Part shown: one piece after another, positions 39,510 through 52,586 of the stretch
How the letters are laid out: each line of letters begins with the position of its first letter
Numbering within the stretch: position 1 is the first letter of the stretch
Assembly (NCBI RefSeq): GCF_964204645.1
Contig: NC_134033.1
Location: 15,254,155-15,318,154 of the forward strand
Source of the DNA: Tubulanus polymorphus
Lineage: Eukaryota; Nemertea; Palaeonemertea; Tubulaniformes; Tubulanidae
Reading direction: 5' to 3'
DNA length: 64,000 bases
The notes under the pieces: model-generated
Database searches by the model: none
What the model was told of the DNA's origin: nothing
Seen by the model: the letters and a program-made list of their open reading frames with translations, nothing else
Made by a program: the position numbers and the translations under genes

Positions 39510-42220
39510 TTCCAACCGTTCAGTTATTTCTGTCTGCATGAAAAATAATTAAATCGCTTTATTTGAGCGCAGAGTAAATTTGATTGAGTACCAGTACAAC
39601 TGTCTGTTTGGTGTTACTGGATCCTAAAAACTAAATTCTCAGTTTTATATCATTTCTATCATGTTGATTCTATTTTCAAATCAAGTTCTCCAACAAAAAA
39701 CAAAAGTGTTACGAATTCAGAAACAATTCAGAAACATCGAATAACTATGATATATTTGCCTGACGATAAAGTACGCGGCTAGGGTTTAAAAGGGTCAGAC
39801 ACATACAGCAAGTTACTCATTCAACGCGCTTACAAAATGAAATTCTCAAGTACGTGTATATCATTATTCTAAAAGGCAACTTGATGATGCCAAATATGAT
39901 GTCGACAAAAACCTCTTTGTCCCTAGCTATCAAACACCTGGATCCTATTCAGTATAATACTATATAAAGTATTTGTTATTTACCCTTAGATACAGATACA
40001 GTTCATTGTGATAGTTCTAGGGGATGGTGGAGCGGGCACTACTATGTTTGTAAAGAAGTATCGGCCAGTATGGGCGTTCATTCAGACATTCGTTTTAAAC
40101 TGTTCTCAAATAGTGTTATCAATTGTTTGCGCAGTTGGATTTGAAAGAAACGCATTTTAACTTCCTTTGACTCAGTTGAACGGGGTTAAACAAGGCGGCT
40201 GTATAAACCTATTGTTGTTTTATTTTGCTAAATAGATTTCCCCATTCTTTTGGTTATCACCTTATCGGCCGGTTATTTTAAAGATACCATCTTACAATGG
40301 GATTGAGAATTAGGTTGGCTCCGGGCATTAACCCTTTCCCCTCTGCAAGCGTACTTCCTCATCAGTGAAATATATGAAATATCTAACGATGACCGACGAA
40401 ATTGTATCAAATCAAAGACTTTTAGAATCCATGATTAAAACAATGATTTCCTCAAAGCCTTCGATACCAAATGATAAAATCAATGATTTTCCGATAGCCT
40501 TTGATAATCTGTAAGTGTTCGCTAGATTCTTCAATCAATTTTTCGCCTCACCTGTAATTTTACGATTCCAAGATCAAATGACGATGAAACCTTATTTTCT
40601 TTTCACTTTTTCACATTTCTTGATTATGAGTAGAAAAAAAGAAAAAATTGTTTCAAAAACTACGTAATTATTTTTTTACACTTATTATTGTCGAAAAAAT
40701 TAATGTGCTTTGTTCCAATTATGAATGTAATTAGTTGACGATTATTTAAATTATAACTATAAATTGATCATAATTATAATGATAAAATAGTTATGATTAG
40801 AATAACAATTCTGATTATTTTTATAATTATTATTATCATTATGACTATTAATTAGTCAGAAACGTTGACACGAATTCACCTGATGAATTTGAGTAATTAT
40901 AATTTTTGTGCCAATTTTTAGTTTTAGAATACTTTAATGATTAATTAAAAGTTTATATATTTAAGTATATTAATTAAGTAAATTCGATTATTCGTAAATA
41001 AATTAAAAGAAAAAAAATGTATCGATAGTGTATAGGGGCCTATAATATAGATATGTATAGTTAGAATTTGGATCATTGACTGGTGCCGCCATTTTGAGCT
41101 GCAACAATGTAATTAGTTTAGACTGGTCTCCACAGCTGCGAGACCAAACGTTTATTGTTTCACACTTATAGTCTGTGCTATCATCATATTTTTTTCAATT
41201 GAACACAAATATCATATTTTCGAATTCATACAATGTAACGGTTGTTATGAACTAATCGATTATGTAATTCAAATACGTTAAGTGTTATTGGATTTGAATT
41301 TCAAACGTAACGGAAAATAATCGATTCCGTAACTGAATTTGACAACAGAAATTGCAATGAATTTCTGCACTATCAGACGAGTCTACCTACGGGAAGTAAT
41401 TAACGATTTAACTCATTGATTAATTGATATTTGTATAATTAATATGTATAGTAATCTAGAATGTACTTCGACTTGAACAACGACCTCTGTTGTCTGATGA
41501 ACGAATTTACAGATTTGTTTCTTTTTTTAAATGTAACAGATATCGCTATTGTTGAAAAAATTAATTTGTCGTTTTTCAAGAAAAGAATAATGAATAATTT
41601 CAAAACATATTTTTAACTCTTCTCGAATGTTCTTTTTGTGCATATTTTCTGCCGCGAGATGGCTGTCGCCATGTTGACTTATGACACGGAGAGACTTTTA
41701 ATTCTGTGTAACACGAGACTGGCCAACAGTGGACTTCATCAGCAACTCAGAATTAAGGTTCGAGTCCCACACCATCCTCGATTTTACCCTGCCTCATTTT
41801 ATCCTGAAAAGACCCAGAAGCCAAACCAAATCTGAAACTGTGCTCTGATTCCTTGTTAATCTATCACATTCTACGATTACCTACTACCTTGTCGAGGATC
41901 ACCCGGTGATAGTTCTAAGTTGTACCCTGGCATGTGAGGAGTTTCGAGCCACTGGACTCCATGAGAATTTCAAGGAGTTGTACCCGGCAGGTAAGTATAA
42001 GTGAGGAAATGTACAAAACCGTTTTAGACAAGAGAAATGGGGTACCAGCGGTGCTCACCAGATGGCGCAACAATACACTGACTAATTCGTAATGAAAATC
42101 ATTTTCAATGAAATTTGAACTTGATTTTTTGACATCTAGAACAAGTCACAGAATAGATAGATATAACCGAAAATTGAATATGCTTTACAAGTACAATGAA
42201 TGTAGAGTGTTGAAAAATGG
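39510..42220. other. AT-rich non-coding stretch
   Basis: Very AT-rich at 40.6-41.0 kb (TTATAATTATTATTATCATT). A B-box-like GGTTCGAGTCCC lies at 41758. One forward CTCF-like word, CACCAGATGGCGCA, lies at 42057-42070. No gene recognised. Confidence 0.45.
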
Positions 42221-42225
42221 AAACA

Positions 42226-42745
42226 AATATAGCCGCAAAGCAGCGATGATGGGTTTTCTGCCCAAATGAATTTGTGAAAAAGGTTTTCAACTGAAACAAT
42301 GGGCTACTGTGAGAAGCGAGGGTTATCTGATGATCCACCAGGTGTCGCTAGTGTTACTCAGTTATTGAATTTCTTCTACATCTCAGTTGAACTCAAATCA
42401 ATTTTTCTCATAAGTGGAATCATAAACTGTAGTAGAGAAAGTGATTATTATATCTATCTGACTTGTTTGGCTAAAACCTAAAAACGAAAATTTTACCATA
42501 GGTAAAATAAACTTCTTATGTCATATAAAGCTGCTTTGCGGCTATATTAAAAACCAAGTATTTTTCTACTGCTGTCTAGAAAGCTATTTTTACAGAATCA
42601 TTTGGGCAGAAAGCCCGTTATCGATGATTTGCAGCTATACTATAAAACCAGAACCATTTGTCAACTGCTCACTAAAATGATGTTTTTTCAACAGAATCGT
42701 TTATGCAGAAAACCCGTTATCGCTGATTTGTGGCTTTATTTTCTC
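42226..42745. repeat. three-copy repeat, one inverted
   Basis: AGCAGCGATGATGGGTTTTC with TGCCCAAATGA (about 42236-42270) is inverted relative to CATTTGGGCAGAAAGCCCG with TTATCGATGATT (about 42600). A third copy, GTTTATGCAGAAAACCCG with TTATCGCTGATT, lies at about 42700. CCGCAAAGCAG and CTGCTTTGCGG also pair. Confidence 0.65.
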
Positions 42746-42749
42746 CATT

Positions 42750-43826
42750 CTCTTTCAAGATTTCTCATTGATTGTTCTTGTAGAAATACGTTTCTCAGCC
42801 GAAACAAAAAAAAAGGAAATTTGACAATCTTTAAAACCAGTGTTTTTCAACTACCCAATAAAGGAACTACTACTTTTATATCTATTGTATTTTGCCCCCT
42901 GTGCGCGCATAGTTTATGACACACAAAATCTGCCATTTTGCCTCTTAACAGTTCGACGCCATTGTGAATTACTAAAGTGATAATTCATCGCTGAAAAGAC
43001 TGTATTATTACTACCTTTTTCTCGGTCAAAGTATATCGCACAAAGGTCGAGATATACTATCATTGGGAAGAAGCTTTATAACAGGTTTTCACGTATATGA
43101 AGGAATATTATTCTTTAATACTTCACTCTTCGACAAAAGGGCATTGAATAAAATATGCCATTTCGTTCATTTGTATATGATTAACCCGAACGTATTGCGA
43201 AAAATAGGAGCATTCCGCAAATTTCTCAACGCAAATTGTTTAAATTGCCCAGTTTTCATAGAATAGTTTCGTCAAAGCAGCGTATATACAATACGGATCG
43301 ATGAAGTGAAAATTGAACTGGAGACCACATTTAACACGAGCCTTTACCTAAAAAATCCTTTTATATTCAAAACGATATTTCTGGTTATAAGTTAATTTAC
43401 GTATTGTAAAGTACATGTTACCACTACACAGCTTGTTTTAAGTGGAGTCGTATTCAAACTGGTTGGCGAACGAATCTCACACCTGTCGGATGACTATATC
43501 CGGCATAACGACACAACCGTAATTATTTCTAATAGACTCCCGGTGTTGATTATATTATTTCGGGAAATAATTGATTGAATTTAAAAAGTTTATTTGAAAA
43601 CTTAAAAGTACTCCATAACCAGCTTGTTTTAAAATGGAATTATATATATTGAAACTTTTGCACACTATTTTCAAGGTATTTGCATACACTCCTTTTTGCA
43701 TAAACGATTATTTCCTGATTAACTCATTTTTTAAGAATCTAGTTTTTATTCGATTTTAACCTTAATTGAAAAAATAAACAATTGTACATTTAATAAAGAA
43801 AAAAAAAACAGGACATTTAACAACCA
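42750..43826. other. non-coding, nothing recognised
   Basis: AT-rich; a partial direct repeat CAGCTTGTTTTAA near 43430 and 43621. Confidence 0.45.
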
Positions 43827-43935
43827 GGACCCAGTTCCACAGTTGTGAGTGAGAGTTAACTCCGAGTTAAAATTAGTTCTTTTTCAATGAGTTAACTCGG
43901 AGCCAAATCTTAACACAGAACTGTGGAACTGGACC
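43827..43935. mobile_element. miniature foldback element family B
   Basis: The termini GGACCCAGTTCCACAGTTG and AACTGTGGAACTGGACCC are inverted, with AGAGTTAACTCCGAGTTAAA inside. It is in the opposite orientation to the 24.7-kb copy. Confidence 0.85.
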
Positions 43936-44499
43936 CTTATCTTTAATATTGTGGGTTTTTTATATTCATCCATAGATTCATTGAATCATTCTCTTATACA
44001 TTTAAGAATCCGCAGATTCCCTGAATAATCCTCTTGTGGATTCAGGGATCCATAGATTCTCAGGGTCCTGGGAAACTTGGATAAAACCTGGTAAGATTTA
44101 TTCGCGTAATTCATAAAAATTTGTTTTGCAAATTACCTAATGCAAAATAGTATGTAGAAAATTTGTTCATAAAAAAAACCGAATACGTCAGGAATACATG
44201 CAGTAACCTTACTCGGCTTCGGGGAGTTTCGAAATCGGTCTTAACTCAAACGCTTTAAGAATTTTCTCCATTGAAACGACCAAAAGATCTAAAACTTGCG
44301 AAATAATAAAATAATGTATATATAAATATATATATAATGATATATATTATCATTATTGTATACCGCGGCGCGTTAGGCGTCATGAATGTCTATTCTCAAG
44401 AGCGGGCAACGCCGAATTCAATACACTTTACTCAGCGGTGCGCATTGTACGAAAACAATACCGACACAATACCAACAATACGTTTTATACGCGCTGCGT

Positions 44500-45305
44500 C
44501 ATTCTTCTCGGTTTGTTTTGTAAAGTAGCAATGATATTAATTATGATAGTCTAACAATGCGACTAGCTCATCAAGTCTACGTTGAATCAACGGACGATCA
44601 AACGTTACAATAGATTTCGCTACTCGATTTTGTCCGGCGACAAAAGCCCGGTAATAATCCATTATTGCGTCGACAATGCGACCGACAATGCGCCGGTATT
44701 CAAGCGGTTTCGAATCCCAGCGAGAAACGCGTTTAGAGGCCGCGCATTATGTGTTCGTTATCAAAGCTTCCAAACAGCCCGGCATTGAAGAAGTTATTTA
44801 GCCATTGTCGACGCACAATGCTCATTCAACAAAACCGGCTTTGACGTCAATTCCATAAACAACAGGCGAAATTCTTTGAAGCTTTTTCAGGGTTTAACAA
44901 TTCGACACAATTGCGCCTTGAATAAATATTTTTGGCAGTGATATGCCATAAGCGGGTGTTTGCATGAAAAAGGATCGGTGACCATTCAACGACATGAATA
45001 GAATTTAGGGTATTTTTGACAGGCTATCTATCAGGAATTTGTTCCATCCATTGTCGCCATTGTTATAGCGTATTGTTCGTTGTTGCCGTACTTGACAGAA
45101 TTCCAACCGCCCGTATTGTTGGGCCAATTCAAAAGGTAGCTTCTCTTTATTCTAGAACATGTTTCTTTCTCGCTTTTTTCTATATCTAAATGGAAACACG
45201 TACGTGCACCGACACAACATAAAAAAGCCGCCATTGTTACCGAGAGCACTTAGAAAGAAACCTTGAAAGTAATAGATACGTTTTGGAGAACAACAATGCA
45301 CATTC
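44500..45305. promoter_or_regulatory. SOX-motif-rich, CpG-richer segment
   Basis: AACAATG at 44553, GACAATG near 44672 and 44684, CATTGTC near 44803 and 45050, CATTGTT near 45056 and 45231, and ACAACAATG near 45290. No coding exon. Confidence 0.3.
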
Positions 45306-45459
45306 AACTTCAATGTTGTTTTGTGTTTGATATATAATCATGGAGTCTAAAACGATTTTAGATTTTTTCGTTTTGAAATCCATGATTTTTAATGTATATT
45401 GGAGTAAGTTCCAGTCCCAGTCCAAATAGTCCCAGACCCAGTCCAGTCCAGTCCCGTGT

Positions 45460-46542
45460 CCTTCGCCCTCTCCATGTCCGTCTCCCTCTCCCTGCTCTTC
45501 CTCTCCCTGCTCTCCCTCTCCCTCCCTCTCTCTCCCTCTCCATCTCCCTCTCCCTCTCCCTCTCCCTCTCCCTCTCCCTGTCCGTCTCCCTCTCCCTGCT
45601 CTCCCTCTCCCCCGTCTTCCCTCCCTCTCCCTGCTCTCCCTCTCCCTGCTCTCCCTCCCTCCCCCTCTCCCTCTTCTCCCTCCCTCTCCCTCTCCCTCTC
45701 CCTCTCCCCTCCCTCTCCCTCTCCCTCTCCCCTCCCTCTCCCTCTCCCTCTCCCTCTCCCTCTCCCTCTCCCTCTCCCTCTCCCTCTCCCTCTCCCTCTC
45801 CCCTCCCTCTCCCTCTCCCTCTCCCTCTCCCTCTCCCTCTCCCTCTCCCTCTCCCCTCCCTCTCCCTCTCCCTCTCCCTCTCCCTCTCCCTCTCCCTCTC
45901 CCTCTCCCTCTCCCTCTCCCTCTCCCTCTCCCTCTCCCTCTCCCTCTCCCTCTCCCTCTCCCTCTCCCTCTCCCTCTCCCTCTCCCTCTCCCTCTCCCTC
46001 TCCCTCTCCCTCTCCCTCTCCCTCTCCCTCTCCCTCTCCCTCTCCCTCTCCCTCTCCCTCTCCCTCTCCCTCTCCCTCTCCCTCTCCCTCTCCCTCTCCC
46101 TCTCCCTCTCCCTCTCCCTCTCCCTCTCCCTCTCCCTCTCCCTCTCCCTCTCCCTCTCCCTCTCCCTCTCCCTCTCCCTCTCCCTCTCCCTCTCCCTCTC
46201 CCTCTCCCTCTCCCTCTCCCTCTCCCTGTCCGTCTCCCTCTCCCTGCTCTCCCTCTCCCTGTCCGTCTCCCTCTCCCTGCTCTCCCTCTCCCCGTCTTCC
46301 CTCCCTCTCCTGCTCTCCCTCTCCCTGCTCTCCCTCCCTCCCCCTCTCCCTCTTCTCCCTCCCTCTCCCTCTCCCTCTCCCTCTCCCCTCCCTCTCCCTC
46401 TCCCTCTCTCCCTCTCCCTCTCCCTCTCCCTCTCCCTCTCCCTCTCCCTCTCCCTCTCCCTCTCCCTCTCCTCCCCTCTCCCTCTCCCTCTCCCTCTCCC
46501 TCTCCCTCTCCCTCTCCCTCTCCCTCTCCCTCTCCCCTCGAC
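45460..46542. repeat. CCCTCT hexamer array
   Basis: About 1.08 kb of pure pyrimidine on the plus strand, mostly (CCCTCT)n. A non-hexameric block beginning CTGTCCGTCT at 45578 and containing CCGTCTTCCCTCCCTCTCC recurs near 46259 in the same order, so the array is flanked by two copies of one block. The long Ser/Leu and Ser/Pro frames are artefacts. Confidence 0.95.
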
Positions 46543-46814
46543 TGTGTGTTTATTGTATGTTATACGATTGCTCGATTTCAGCCACTTTACGACACAATTT
46601 ACGACACTTTGTAAGAATCCGTTTGGAGACTCTTACTCGCACACCGGGAACAAATAGACCTCAATATCCTAACAATAAGGACCCTGTACACATCACAATG
46701 TTTGTTAGTTTTAAGTGTCTCGAAAATAAGGGTCAATGGCACTTACATCGGTTCGTTTAGGCCTATACTTGAACTTATGTTTTCCCATCCTCCCGAGAAA
46801 GAATTTTTGGTGAA

Positions 46815-47290
46815 TTTTTAACAACTCAATGGACTCCGTGTTGTAAGATGAAATCCTTATACGATAAAAAAAGGCCGAAAATGTTTCTTTGAGCTGGTAG
46901 TTTTTTTCAACACGTATTCTAATAGTTATCTTCGAAAATGTTCAAGTTACGACAAAAATCAGTAAAATGTTCATTATCTAGCTATTGGAGTGCACTGATG
47001 AGTCCGTGTTGTAAGGATGACAGTGGCGTCGTTGGAAGTGCAGCGACTGCAGCGACAAAAGCCGCGGCAATAATTTACTGAACGACGTTCTTTTTTCTTT
47101 GAATACCACGTTTTTTAAGAAATTAAGTCAATTCGCCGCGGCAATATCAAGAATCTGTCCAAAATCGGTATTTGGCCGCAGATATAAAACATTGCTTCCA
47201 ACGCGCCTGTGATATACACTCCTAGTGTCTCTAAAATGTTTTCTTAAGCTAGTAGTTCATTTTAAACGTTTCGATACTGTGTTACTGAAA
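46815..47290 (-). mobile_element. degenerate hammerhead-like element relics
   Basis: GGCCGAAAATGTTTCTTTGA with GCTGGTAGTTTTTTTCAAC, and TAAGCTAGTAGTTCATTTTA with AACGTTTCG, correspond to parts of the intact elements at 14.2 and 48.9 kb. The catalytic-type core is damaged. Confidence 0.45.
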
Positions 47291-47989
47291 CAGTATTCTT
47301 GAACATGTGTCCTGCTAGGTACGGCCAGGGAAGTGTCATTACACTTCCCCGGTACGGCCCTCCCAGAATCTCAATCATCGGAGCATTGCGTAATTGTACA
47401 CACCATTAATATATCATTCAGAATTAAGACTATAATTCAAAATACCTCGATAAAATTTATGCTATAATTCAAAATAATGAAATCTCTTTAGGATCAATAG
47501 TGAGGCATTAGGACCTCGATTTAATCGGAATCTCAATCATATACCCAACCATAAAAAGACACCCAGCCGAGCACAAACCACGAACAACAGATTTTATACA
47601 GCCCTTTCTATTCAAACTTCAATTCGTCGCTTTTATCCGCATAGAAATTTATACTATGTAAAAAAAAACATCCATAATAAAAAAAAACTCGTCAACAATA
47701 AAACTATTGAAATTATTGAAATAATGATCCCATGACTGTCGGTACAATAAGCACAATGCACGTATATGTTGTAAATGGCTATTTTTAGCGTTTAAGTAGG
47801 TGTCTTTTTTGTTTACGAATATAATTTCTGATCGGTAGTTTTATAATGGGAAAACTGAACTTTTGAAACTGCTTTTTATCAAGGTGGTATAATTTGATAG
47901 GGAGTGAATTTGAAACGGGTGCCCATTGGGTTCCCAACTGTCAATCGACAATCTGCAGTCCTGAAACACAGTCGTCAGACACACAAATT

Positions 47990-48490
47990 CATTTTCAACT
48001 AAAAATATCTCAGGTGAAATCATGAACACACGTGAAGTGTGGACGATCAGTTTTTTGAAAGTTAACTGATGAGATGTCTAATGTCTGATGTTTGTTGTTC
48101 ATTTTCTATTAAATATGACTGAGATGAAGTTTTGACCAACACATGTGAAGTGTGGACGATCAGTTTCTGAAAGTGTACTGGTAAAATGTCTGATATCTGG
48201 TGTTTGTAGTTCATTTTCAATTGAAAATGTCTCAGATGAAGCACTGAACACATGTGAAGTGTGGACGATCAGTTTTCGAAAGTGTGCTGATAGAATGTCT
48301 GATATCTGGTGTTTGTAGTTCATTTTCAATTAAAAATGTCTCAGGTGAAGTTCTGAACACATGTGAAGTGTGGACGACCAGTTGCTGAAAGTGTGCTGAT
48401 AAATTATCTAATGTCTGGTGTTTGTAGTTCGTTTATAATTTAAAATGTTTTAGGTGAAGTTCTGCTGATTAAATGGCTAATATCTGGTGT
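47990..48490. repeat. 108-bp minisatellite, locus 2
   Basis: Four to five units of GAACACATGTGAAGTGTGGA, CGATCAGTTTTTGAAAGTG and GGTGTTTGTAGTTCATTTTC, the same unit as at 21.6 kb. Confidence 0.85.
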
Positions 48491-48838
48491 TATTCATGAT
48501 CCCGACCACTAGGAACGTTAGGGTACATATCTCCGAGGACTGAGTCACAAGCTGTACCGCTGCAAGAACTCTCAGGGACATATGTCACTTCTAACAGTCC
48601 CTATGTTCCTATGTGTTCAATGAATGGAATAAATCAGTTAAAGTTTGTTTGAGTTAAAACCTCTCGAAAACTTCATTTACATTTAACACATTTCATATTC
48701 ATTGGAATAGAATAGGATTTGTTTACACTCCGTAACCATTTCTATACGGGGAAAAATAGAGTATCTACATTATTACAAAAACTGAAAATAAAAGTATTTG
48801 AACACGATTGGTAGAACACTATATCCGTGTTGACGCGA

Positions 48839-49035
48839 TGAGGAGAGAATCCCACAATGATAATAAAAAGTCCGAAAATGAAACTTCGAGATAGTAGTTT
48901 ATTTCAACGTTTCGACTATATCCTAATATTATTCCTGAAGATGACTATTAGGATATAGTCGAAACGTTGAAATAAACTACTATCTCGAAGTTTCATTTTC
49001 GGACTTTTTATTATCATTGTGGGATTCTCTCCTCA
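48839..49035. mobile_element. perfect 90-bp inverted repeat, hammerhead-like element
   Basis: The arms 48839-48928 and 48946-49035 are exact reverse complements over 90 bp with a 17-base spacer. The right arm with the spacer carries, on plus, CTGAAGA, T, GACTAT...ATAGTC, GAAAC, ending GTGGGATTCTCTCC. The left arm carries only the 3' part of the module. Confidence 0.9.
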
Positions 49036-49084
49036 AAAGTATTTGAAATCATAACAAACGTTATTTGTAATTTACACTCCTGCT

Positions 49085-49120
49085 ATTTACAATATGTATA
49101 TATATATATACATATATACT
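49085..49120. repeat. TA microsatellite
   Basis: TATGTATATATATATATACA, itself palindromic. Confidence 0.8.
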
Positions 49121-49129
49121 ATTGGGGGA

Positions 49130-50725
49130 TCTATGTACATTAAGCCTTATTTCAATAAAAATAGCTATTTCTAGCTATCCCACGCATGGGTTGATCCAGG
49201 ATCTTTTGGAGGCCAGGGACAAGAAGAAAAGGTATTTTCAGATAAAGCAGCCATGTCAGGGCCACCATTGGGTACCACCATCCAAACCTCCGAAACGATG
49301 AGTGTCAAATGTGCAGATTTAACAATCTTGTTCTTGGCGGAAAGGGAAACCTCAGTGGAGATACCATCCCTAAATCCAGCCCTCCTGCGGTAACTTCATT
49401 GCATTAGAAACTATGGAACTGAACCCGCAGTATCTGCTGTGTGGAATCGGCGAATGCGGTGGATGTGGATCTGTCAACGTGGGACTGGATCTTATCATGG
49501 ACGTACACGTACGTAGAAACTAGATGCGTCGTATCCATGATCTTGTTCATTCAGGGTTCTTTATCTAAAATTTCCTGCATCTTCACACAAATACTACTTA
49601 GCACATACTATATCTAGTTTTATTTGAAGTGCCTGGTTTGTGGATTCGGATTTGGATAAAAATCTAAAAGCCATAGTAACAAATGATCGCCAACAATAGG
49701 TTCCATAGCGATGTATATACATGTATCCTTATGAATACAATGTAACTATTCAAATACTTTGAAATGTTGATTGTTGAATTGATAAAAGCGGGTTACCCGG
49801 ACAATAGGGGATGGGCCGACTCTGAATAGATGGGGGCCACATAGATTATTTATCAAGGATGGTGCGGGTTCTCAACAACGGGAATTACTTCCACGTATCA
49901 ACTAACTGGGGAAAACCGCCATTACGGTTTATTAGACACCGCATCGGGAAAAACACCCGATTAGTTATCGGCGGGCTAGTCTCATCGGGTTCGAAAAAGA
50001 GAAATACGCGCGATTACACCCAACGTCGGACTAGCTTCGTCGCGTTTGTAAAGGGGAATACGCCCGATTGCTCAGCGGTGGACTTGTCTGACTAGGTCTA
50101 TTATATCCAGCGCATAGATGCTGGTAGGTTTTTTGTGCTCGCTTTATCATAGCCCTTTCACGTTGAATTGGCTACGCACAAAAGCCTCGGTTAACTGGAT
50201 GTATACGAATGCTTATTTATCGCTATTCAATCGCGTGAATAGACCGTTTTCAGAAGAGAGCCGTGCCTTACAATTCATACCCATTCAAATTCGTGTTTAT
50301 CCAACACAACAAGGCATACAAACGATGAATGATTTTCAATTTTATATTCCACAATAGACGAATCATTTTCAATAGACCCAGTGTTGATTATATTATCGGC
50401 GATGAATGCGCGCAATGAATAGCCCTTATTTGTTCGTCTGTACTCATTATCCGGTTTACAATACGTCATTCGTCGTTTCGGGTACGGTCTTCCGCGTTTT
50501 ACAAGCGCGTCCGTTGTTGTCGGTTATTATTCGGCCATTAGCGTCGCTTGTTCCAATCACTCTCGACGCAACTGAAGCCAAAATTATCCCGTATTCAGTT
50601 CGAATATCGTGGTATATTTGAGTTTATTGTTAGTCGTAATGAGCGGATAAGCCGACAACGTTTATTCAACGATAGAATCCACTAGATTTCTCTATCTCGA
50701 GGGGATTCAACTCGCTTACCAGGGA
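49130..50725. other. non-coding, nothing recognised
   Basis: Open frames at 49.86-50.6 kb have no family similarity. CGGGTTCGAAAAAGAG-type words recur loosely at 49.9-50.1 kb. Confidence 0.4.
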
Positions 50726-50727
50726 CC

Positions 50728-51125
50728 GGTTTCATAGCCGCGCGGCTTAGACTAGTTTGGTTCTATAATCTTAAGACCAGTCTAAGCTCATTTTGGTTCT
50801 ATAACCAATCCAACAGCTTAGACTGGTCTTAAGTTAAGTTGTTGGATTAGTTATAGAACCAAAATGAGCTTAGACTGGTCTTAAGTTGTTGGATTGGTTA
50901 TAGAACCAAAATTAGCTTAGACTTTGTAGCTATAGAACTACGATGATTTTAGACTGGTCTTAAGACCAGTCTATGCTCATTTTGGTTCTATAGCCAATCT
51001 AACAACTTAAGACTAGTCTAAGCTCATTTTGGTTCTATAACCAATCCAACAACTTAAGACCAGTCTAACCTCATTTTGGTTCTATAACCAATCAAACAAC
51101 TTAAGGCCATTGGTTTTTGGTTCTA
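50728..51125. repeat. 47-bp family A foldback array
   Basis: It begins CCGGTTTCATAGCCGCG. About three units run in inverse orientation and about three forward (AGACCAGTCTAAGCTCATTT), meeting near TAGACTGGTCTTAAGACCAG at 50954, so the array as a whole can fold back. Confidence 0.85.
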
Positions 51126-51129
51126 TAGA

Positions 51130-51250
51130 AATTTCTCAGGTGAAGTTCGTGGACACATGTGAAGTGTGGACGATCAAATTTTGAAAGTGAGCTGATGTCT
51201 AATATCTGGTGTTTGTAGTTCATTTTCAACTGAAAATGTCTGAAAGGGTC
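51130..51250. repeat. 108-bp minisatellite, locus 3 (single unit)
   Basis: One unit, CACATGTGAAGTGTGGACGA with GTGTTTGTAGTTCATTTTCA, fused directly to the family A array. Confidence 0.75.
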
Positions 51251-51599
51251 CAGGCTATAGATTGATACCTACAAGGCTGCACCAACAACTTTTTTTACTG
51301 AACGGTTTTTATTCTTGTTCATTTTCGGGTCAAACTGACTTCCAATGACTCTTCACCGAATTCGCAAAGAGCTCTTATCGAGGACCGGCCATTGTTGTCG
51401 GGTTTCCTGGAAGAATTGAGCCATTGTTGGTGGTACGTTTTTACGTTTTCTCACCTGAATAAAATTCGAGGACTTGTTGATAAAAGGAATACGTGACGTG
51501 AATTCATGGCCATTTGAATTAAACCTCGGACCTTCTATACCAGAGGTTTTGAACTAGCAGATATCTTTACTTAAAAATGACAGAACCACATGGTGTTAG

Positions 51600-52085
51600 T
51601 ATACAGTAGCGCCCTTAGCGGATCCTCGATTGCCACAGCAGCATTTCAGTGTTTCTTTTCAATGGTACAGGAGCAGTAACACGGTTGATCTTCGATCGCC
51701 ACAGATTAAATTATATAAGATTAAACTTTTGTTCTCCTGACTATGAAAGTATAAGGAGGGGTAAGACTTTGTACTCGAGCGCCCCTGGTGGATCCTCAAT
51801 TGCCACAGTAAGACTGTACTCTAGCACCCCTGGCATATCCTCAATTGCCACAGTAAGACTGTACTCTAGCACCCCTGGCATATCCTCAATTGCCACAGTA
51901 AGAATGTACTCTAGCACCCCTCAATTGCCACAGTAAGATAAGATAAGAAAGACTGTGTACTTTAGCACCCCTGGTAGATCCTCAATTGCCACAGTAGGAT
52001 TTTGTACTCTAGCGCCCCTGGTGGATCATCGATTGCCACAGTAGGACTGTGTATTCTAGCACCCCGGTGAATTCTCGATTGACAA
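51600..52085. repeat. about 45-50 bp minisatellite
   Basis: Units of GTACTCTAGCACCCCTGG plus CATATCCTCAATTGCCACAG. Some carry AGCGCCCCTGGTGG, one base short of a CTCF-like core. Confidence 0.85.
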
Positions 52086-52586
52086 AGTACCTACCATACG
52101 CCCACATCCATTATCCTTTTTTTTCAAAATTCAACAACGATAGATAATCGTATTCTTTATTCTTTATATACAAACAAATTTCAAATCAAACATGCCACCG
52201 GTTTTCAGAGAGACATCGGGAGCGATTGCAGGTGATAACACAGATTGACACAATACACGACCACTGAAACAATAAACACGCAGTGCGATATTATTTCAGC
52301 GGTAAAAACATTGATCACCAGAGAATAGTCACCGTTCGGGAGTCAATTTGCTTCCAACAATGGCCACAGTTGACTCGTCTATTGTCACCTAAGTTACCGT
52401 GGACGAATGCAATTTCAAGCGAACAATAACTCGAGGAAATGAAGTCAAATTCGATGAAAAATACACATACGACTAGCAAGAGAGAGGGAGAGGAGAGAGG
52501 CGGTGTTCGATCGGTTTGCAAAATAGCCGGAATAAACAGGGGAATCAGTTTGAATCCAGAGGGAGATTTACCAACCGAAACTTCAC

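Noticed and set aside
45392-46760. Open frames of more than 400 codons rich in Ser/Leu and Ser/Pro
   Set aside because: They only translate the CCCTCT hexamer array; every frame is open because the repeat lacks stop words.
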